From Lumbricus terrestris (Eukaryota > Annelida > Clitellata > Crassiclitellata > Lumbricidae), in assembly GCA_949752735.1 (NCBI GenBank), contig OX457039.1, positions 46,685,099 through 46,749,098 of the forward strand: a stretch of 64,000 nucleotides of DNA, in the 5' to 3' direction. Below are positions 61,153 through 64,000 of this stretch, one piece after another. A program made the position numbers and the translations under genes. Below the pieces are notes generated by a model. The model made no database searches. It was not told where the DNA came from and worked only from the letters and a program-made list of their open reading frames with translations. Within the stretch, counting starts at the first letter, position 1. The number at the start of each line of letters is the position of its first letter.

Positions 61153-63720
61153 GAGTTTAGTCGTCTTATGTTGCAGGAGATTAGTTTTAAATTTGGATCA
61201 AATTGACATAAAATAATTAAAAGAACAGGCAGGATGTAGCAATCATTCACTCACTCATTCCTTCATTCGAGAATTTATATAGCGCCTCTTCAAGAACTAC
61301 TCAAAGGCGCTCTCAAACCAGTCACAGCTAAACTGTAGGATTTGTGCGATTTATAAAAGGCAGGCGAGACTAGACTAGGGCACTAGGAATCAATCGCAAG
61401 GCCAAACCAGATTGTGGGACACAAAATCGAAAATCTCAGTGATGTCTGATAGAAGTGCGAGCTCGCCGAAACCAGAAAGCTCCTCGTGGCCGAAGAGCAA
61501 AGAACTCGACTAGCTGCGAGGTCAGAGACAGGTCGACGAAGATGAAACAAGTTTGATTGAGCGCAGCCAATGAGGCACCGCCAAACAAGCGCAGCAACTT
61601 GGTTTGGAGATGCGCTGAGGAACAGGAAGCCAGTGAGGAACGTCGTGCATATAGGCAGAGACAGGGGTATGCAATTAGGAAGCGTCCTGCAGTTAGGTGA
61701 ACAGATGAACATAGAACTCGATCAAGACGCACACTTAGTCCAAATGGCAGACAAATGAGTGTCGAATGAACGATTGAATGAATGAATGAATGAATGAATG
61801 AACGATTGAATGATGAATGAAAGAATGAGTGAATGAGTGAGTGAGTGAGTGAAAGAAAGAAAGAAAGAATGAATGAATGAATGATTTCCTTGATCTATGA
61901 GTTTTCAGTCTCGTTTCTTCAGCGGATTATAATCTCTCATTGCGATTACATTCGAATCAGAGTGAATCAAATGATATCTGAGGCGTCATAATTATATCCT
62001 AGTCCTACGTCATGACGTTGCCAACTCGCCAAGGATTTGATCAAGTTAGATCAGATCAGAATCGATTGCATACCTTGAGCTGAATACTGGCTTCATTATC
62101 GTATCCAACCCATTGGTCACCCTTGTATGCGTAGGAGTTCTTGTGTTCATCGTGATAGACTACAGTGGCTCCCTGGTCAATCGTACTGCAAATCTGCCAA
62201 CAAGGAAATATAGTGTATACTGTATACAGTGATATTGTGGGGCGCGGTGGTATAGGACTATAGGGATATGTTCGGTGCCTTGAAGTCGAAGGTCGCGAGT
62301 TCGAATCAACCTCAAACCGTCTCTTATGGACTCTGAGCAAGTCCTTCCTAATTGCTCATGCTTTGTCGTGAAATTCTTATGTAGTGCCAGCGCAGTAGTC
62401 TGCAGCGACTCTGAGTACAAATCTCGAATGGGCACTATAAAAAGTTCTCATACATAAAATATAACTATTATTTACAAATTCTTTTTTCAAATGAAAAAAA
62501 TATCGTTAACAAAACACATTACTAAGGCTTAAACGTAAACACTCTATTGTATACTTAATTAAATAGCCTATAGTATAGCGAAACAAGCGTAATTCTAAGG
62601 AAAAACAGAACTGCTTCTAAAGAGTAATGCTTCTGGTTTCATACCTCGTAATACGATAAGAAGCCGGCTTCTCTGGTGTAAGTTCCCTTCTTGCAGGGAC
62701 CGGCGATTGGAGCACCAAGACCATTCTGAGCAGGGTCCGCTAGAGTGAAACATCGACCAAATGTAGCGATTCCTAATGTGAGTTTATCTTTCGGAGCGCC
62801 GAGTCCAACATAATAGTTGGCCGTCCAGTTCTAAAATCACCGACAATTGTAAATTATGCAAAGAACTTGGTGGCAAAACAATATCGCAGCGTCGTGCTTT
62901 ATTCAATGATCAAAGGCGTTGAGTCGGAGAATTCAGCATAGACCAATTCGAAGGTCCTTAGTCAAACCAATTTTCGATAGATGGAAAGGTCAGTCAGTTC
63001 CCACTCTTGGGCAAAAGTAAGACAGGTAGACTATGTGTGGTCACACAGTGGCGATTAGAATTGGAACCCCGATGGAGTTTTCTTAAGAGTTCAAGTAATT
63101 TTTCACGGTTTAGTTTGTGGCTTTGCCAAAAAATCATGCCGGTCAAGAGCTTATCTCCATTTGTAATAGAGAAAGACTAACTCGACAATACACATTCTAA
63201 ACTGTAATTGCGTAATCGTGTCATATGGAGGAAGACAATACACATTCTAAACTGTAATTGCGTAATCGTGTCACATGGAAGAAGACAATACGCATTCTAA
63301 ACTGTAATTGCGTAATCGTGTCATATGGAAGAAGACAATACACATTCTAAACTGTAATTGCGTAATCGTGTCATATGGAAGAAGACAATACACATTCTAA
63401 AGTGAAATTGCGTAATCGTGTCATATGGAAGAAATCTTAAACTGTTCTGTGTCACTATCAGTGGGCTGATCATCTGCTAGCAATTAGCCATAATTATCCT
63501 GGCTTTCGTTTGAATCGCCAACAGCTGATTCGTTTGGTGCAAATTATCGAATAAAGTCGTCAATGAAAATTAACAAACCAGATTGAGTGTGCTTCTGTCA
63601 ACACCGCCGTAGTCCATGCTATACTCTTCCTGTCGCGCGTAAAGTGGAGAATTCATCCCTGTTATTGTGTCCCAGGCACCGTTATAGTCATACGTCATGA
63701 CATTGACAAAGTCCATGTAC
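56816..63720 (-). CDS. Secreted GH18 chitinase with CBM14 domain (partial, six exons)
   Basis: Six minus-strand exons with consensus splice sites and matching phases join into 417 residues plus stop. Order: the C-terminal half of a GH18 TIM barrel (MTYDYNGAWD; APKDKLTLGIATFGRCFTL; GTYTREAGFLSYYE; SGWMVWNVDLDDFSG), a ~135-residue Thr/Pro mucin-like linker, then a peritrophin-A/CBM14 module with six cysteines. Known: GH18 chitinases of the CHIA/CHIT1 type hydrolyse beta-1,4-GlcNAc chains extracellularly; CBM14 anchors them to chitin and the linker is normally O-glycosylated. The upstream exons (signal peptide, the DGxDxDWE catalytic motif) lie beyond the right edge, so catalytic competence cannot be judged. 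Odd: Cys in FGRCFTL and in DNCYSG and LGCDAG, where relatives vary. The donor of the last barrel exon overlaps a stop codon. A chitinase-like lectin is less likely because of the full CBM14. Confidence 0.93.
57661..58067 (-). CDS. Chitinase exon: Thr/Pro mucin-like linker
   Basis: A 407-nt exon (1 + 135 codons + 1) between acceptor TATGTTGCAG and the strong donor CCGTTG-GTGAGA. It reads ECSTGTTTPTTTPAPTTT and similar, with very high Thr and Pro. The middle is a 45-bp repeat (start points at plus positions 57811, 57856 and 57901) encoding TIKTAEPTATPTTTT three times. Such linkers are O-glycosylated spacers in secreted chitinases and are often variable in length between alleles. Confidence 0.9.
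58716..58780 (-). repeat. Interspersed repeat A, copy 3
   Basis: On the minus strand: GCGCCGCCCTCCTCCTTTAT, CCAGACTTGGGACTGGCAC and TGTCAAAGTGCAAAC. Inside the intron between the chitinase barrel and linker exons. Confidence 0.65.
59016..59256 (+). mobile_element. tRNA-derived SINE, best copy
   Basis: The head is CATGGTGGTGTAGTCACTG then TAGTGGGTATGTTCG (A box, with a small internal duplication). The perfect B box GGTTCGAATCC lies about 20 bases on, followed by a body with CCTTGAGTAAGTCCTTCACT. The tail is GGGAGCACCTCTGAGTAGG and GACGAGGCGCTATAGAAATG with (TAAA)n. The tail matches the 3' ends of the LINE relics at 61012 and 61255. It lies 25 bases downstream of the last barrel exon of the chitinase, in antisense orientation. 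Confidence 0.9.
59281..59420 (-). CDS. Chitinase exon: last barrel strand
   Basis: A 140-nt exon (46 codons + 2 bases) from acceptor TTTCTAAAG. It encodes VDYIVDNCYSGWMVWNVDLD, DFSGTLGCDAGPYPLILKAN and EYLKPK. The MVWNVDLDDFSG block is the C-terminal GH18 signature. The donor GC-GTAAAT overlaps an in-frame TAA: unspliced, the frame reads A-stop at once; spliced, GC joins G from the linker exon to give Ala. Confidence 0.93.
59985..61150 (+). mobile_element. LINE 3' end (L2/CR1-like), split by a MITE
   Basis: Plus-strand frame LLTPRSRTAIMQRRSFSVAG then PRTWNGLHVALRLVPRG, interrupted at 60106, resumes after 60968 as HTTMFLSHLKSALFSRCWTG then SASE-stop. RRSFSVAxPRxWNxLP ... LKxxLF is the usual RT C-terminus of CR1/L2-type LINEs. 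The 3' UTR is very short (GGGAGCGCTTCTGAGTAGTT, GAAGGTGCCCTATATAAAAG), then (AAT)n. Nearly all of the element is missing (5' truncation). Confidence 0.82.
60107..60959. mobile_element. 853-bp MITE with GGACAT-rich terminal inverted repeats
   Basis: The left arm GGACATTAGCCCCCTGGACA, then TTATCCCCCCCGGACATGAT, pairs with the right end read inward. The arms are about 85 bp and consist of repeated GGACAT plus C-runs. CCTAGAGGT flanks both sides (60098-60106 and 60960-60968), an 8-9 bp target duplication. The host sequence is a LINE reading frame that is restored exactly when element and one duplicate are removed. No transposase. A 8-9 bp duplication fits hAT-, Merlin-, P- or Mutator-type mobilisation; the class is unresolved. 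Confidence 0.88.
61076..61151. repeat. (AAT)n tail
   Basis: About 25 AAT units forming the 3' tail of the plus-strand LINE fragment. Confidence 0.95.
61245..61740 (-). mobile_element. Degenerate LINE 3' end (minus strand)
   Basis: The minus strand contains HWLPVPQRIS in one frame and ALVWRCLIGCAQSNLFHLRR then PVSDLAASR in the next, the canonical RT C-terminus (HWLPVxxRI ... CLxGxAPxYL), broken by a frameshift. The tail is AGAGCGCCTTTGAGTAGTTC and GAAGAGGCGCTATATAAATT, with a GAATGA-type end. It faces the plus-strand LINE fragment tail to tail. Confidence 0.78.
61770..61885. repeat. (GAAT)n/(GAGT)n/(GAAA)n tract
   Basis: Compound tetranucleotide repeat. Confidence 0.92.
62074..62193 (-). CDS. 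Chitinase exon: end of insertion domain
   Basis: A 120-nt exon (40 codons, phase 0 to 0) between acceptor GTTGGCAG and donor CTCAAG-GTATGC. It encodes ICSTIDQGATVVYHDEHKNS and YAYKGDQWVGYDNEASIQLK, including the conserved W-V-G-Y-D-(ND)-x-x-S segment. Confidence 0.93.
62237..62460 (+). mobile_element. tRNA-derived SINE, diverged copy
   Basis: The head GGGGCGCGGTGGTATAGGAC, the B box GAGTTCGAATCAACC, the body GAGCAAGTCCTTCC, and the tail CGACTCTGAGTACAAATC and GGGCACTATAAAAAG. It lies in the chitinase intron 44 bases upstream (in gene direction) of the 62193 exon. Confidence 0.82.
62645..62830 (-). CDS. Chitinase exon: strand 7 and alpha/beta insertion domain
   Basis: A 186-nt exon (62 codons, phase 0 to 0) between acceptor GATTTTAG and donor ACGAG-GTATGA. 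It encodes NWTANYYVGLGAPKDKLTLG, IATFGRCFTLADPAQNGLGA, PIAGPCKKGTYTREAGFLSY and YE. It matches the family pattern G-x-P-x-x-KL-x-LGI-x-x-(YF)GR-x-FTL ... G-x-Y-T-x-E-x-G-x-L-x-YYE. Confidence 0.93.
63184..63432. repeat. 50-bp minisatellite, five copies
   Basis: The unit runs GACAATACACATTCTAAACT, GTAATTGCGTAATCGTGTCA then TATGGAAGAA. Copies are nearly identical (recent expansion). It lies in the chitinase intron between the 63579 and 62830 exon ends. Confidence 0.95.
63579..63720 (-). CDS. Chitinase exon: barrel strand 6 region
   Basis: A 142-nt exon between acceptor CCATGCAG and donor CAATCTG-GTTTGT. Entry phase 2, exit phase 0. It encodes YMDFVNVMTYDYNGAWDTIT, GMNSPLYARQEEYSMDYGG and VDRSTLNL. 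The MxYDxxGxWD motif is the conserved GH18 segment lining the substrate cleft. Confidence 0.93.
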
Positions 63721-63724
63721 CTGC

Positions 63725-64000
63725 ATGGAACATCCAAGCACAAAATTTATAAAGGACCTACCTACTATGAACAGGTATAGGAATGAATGTTATTGTATTT
63801 TAAGCTTACAAAAAACTCTTCTTCAAGGATTGAATAGCGTTGAAAAAAAATTGCTTAGTCCGTGCTGATTAAGCTGAAAGCAAAGTAATAACATGTCTTA
63901 GAGGGATACTCAATTCCAGGAGGACCGGAGTGAGGGAACAGAGGGCAATGCCCATTGCCCATTGCCCAGTAGCCTGGCGACTTTTAGGGTATCTGACTCT
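63725..64000. other. Chitinase intron, right edge
   Basis: No further exon is visible up to the window end; the preceding exon, which must supply two bases of the codon completed at 63720, lies outside. Confidence 0.5.

Overview
This is non-coding-rich animal nuclear DNA. It has long AT-rich introns, GT-AG splice sites, very long microsatellites, and many interspersed repeats with recognisable target-site duplications. No bacterial-style operons, Shine-Dalgarno sites or CRISPR arrays are present. The protein families (a synaptotagmin-15-like C2 protein; a GH18 chitinase with a Thr/Pro linker and a C-terminal chitin-binding domain), the transposons (piggyBac, DD37D mariner/maT, hAT, L2/CR1/Rex1-type LINEs, a tRNA-derived SINE) and the over-abundant palindrome TAGGCCTA suggest a marine invertebrate, possibly an echinoderm-like deuterostome. 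The organism call is an inference.

Only two host genes can be supported, both on the minus strand. (1) A synaptotagmin-15-like gene: a 217-nt C2A exon at 3089-3305 and a 536-nt Ala/Gly/Thr-rich linker exon at 42156-42691. Their splice phases match across a ~38.9 kb intron. Weaker candidate upstream exons lie at 45316-45525, 48209-48359 and ~50691-50861. The remaining C2 exons should lie left of the window. (2) The 3' two-thirds of a secreted chitinase: six phase-compatible exons (63720-63579, 62830-62645, 62193-62074, 59420-59281, 58067-57661, 57075-56816) encode 417 residues, namely the C-terminal half of the GH18 barrel, a mucin-like linker and a six-cysteine CBM14 domain. The 5' exons lie beyond the right edge.

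Layout. 1-2.3 kb: unassigned. 2.3-4.7 kb: a 60-bp palindromic minisatellite, a (TGTC)n tract, the C2 exon, and a 44-bp minisatellite. 4.7-16.1 kb: unique AT-rich DNA with very long simple repeats ((CT)n, (CATC)n, (GAGT)n, a 13-bp array, 108 copies of TG, GGA). 16.16-18.23 kb: a long-TIR DNA transposon. 18.4-18.85 kb: a heptamer array. 25.75-28.15 kb: a complete piggyBac element with TTAA duplication. 30.8-33.0 kb: a hAT-like non-autonomous element filled with 86-bp tandem repeats. 34.66-35.46 kb: a hAT MITE with a perfect 8-bp duplication. 37.3-38.0 kb: a fold-back element. 39.76-41.7 kb: a 5'-truncated LINE. 43.1-43.3 kb: (TACA)n. 44.7-49.1 kb: SINE copies between the putative synaptotagmin 5' exons. 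54.56-55.75 kb: an internally deleted DD37D mariner/maT. 56.8-63.7 kb: the chitinase gene, whose longest intron carries a LINE 3' end split by an 853-bp MITE, a second convergent LINE relic, and (in the neighbouring introns) two SINE copies and a 50-bp minisatellite.

The genes do not form a pathway. The notable biology is the structure of the chitinase 3' end (a splice donor overlapping a stop codon) and the transposon ecology: a SINE and two LINE 3' ends share the same tail, and transposons are nested with their target sites intact.
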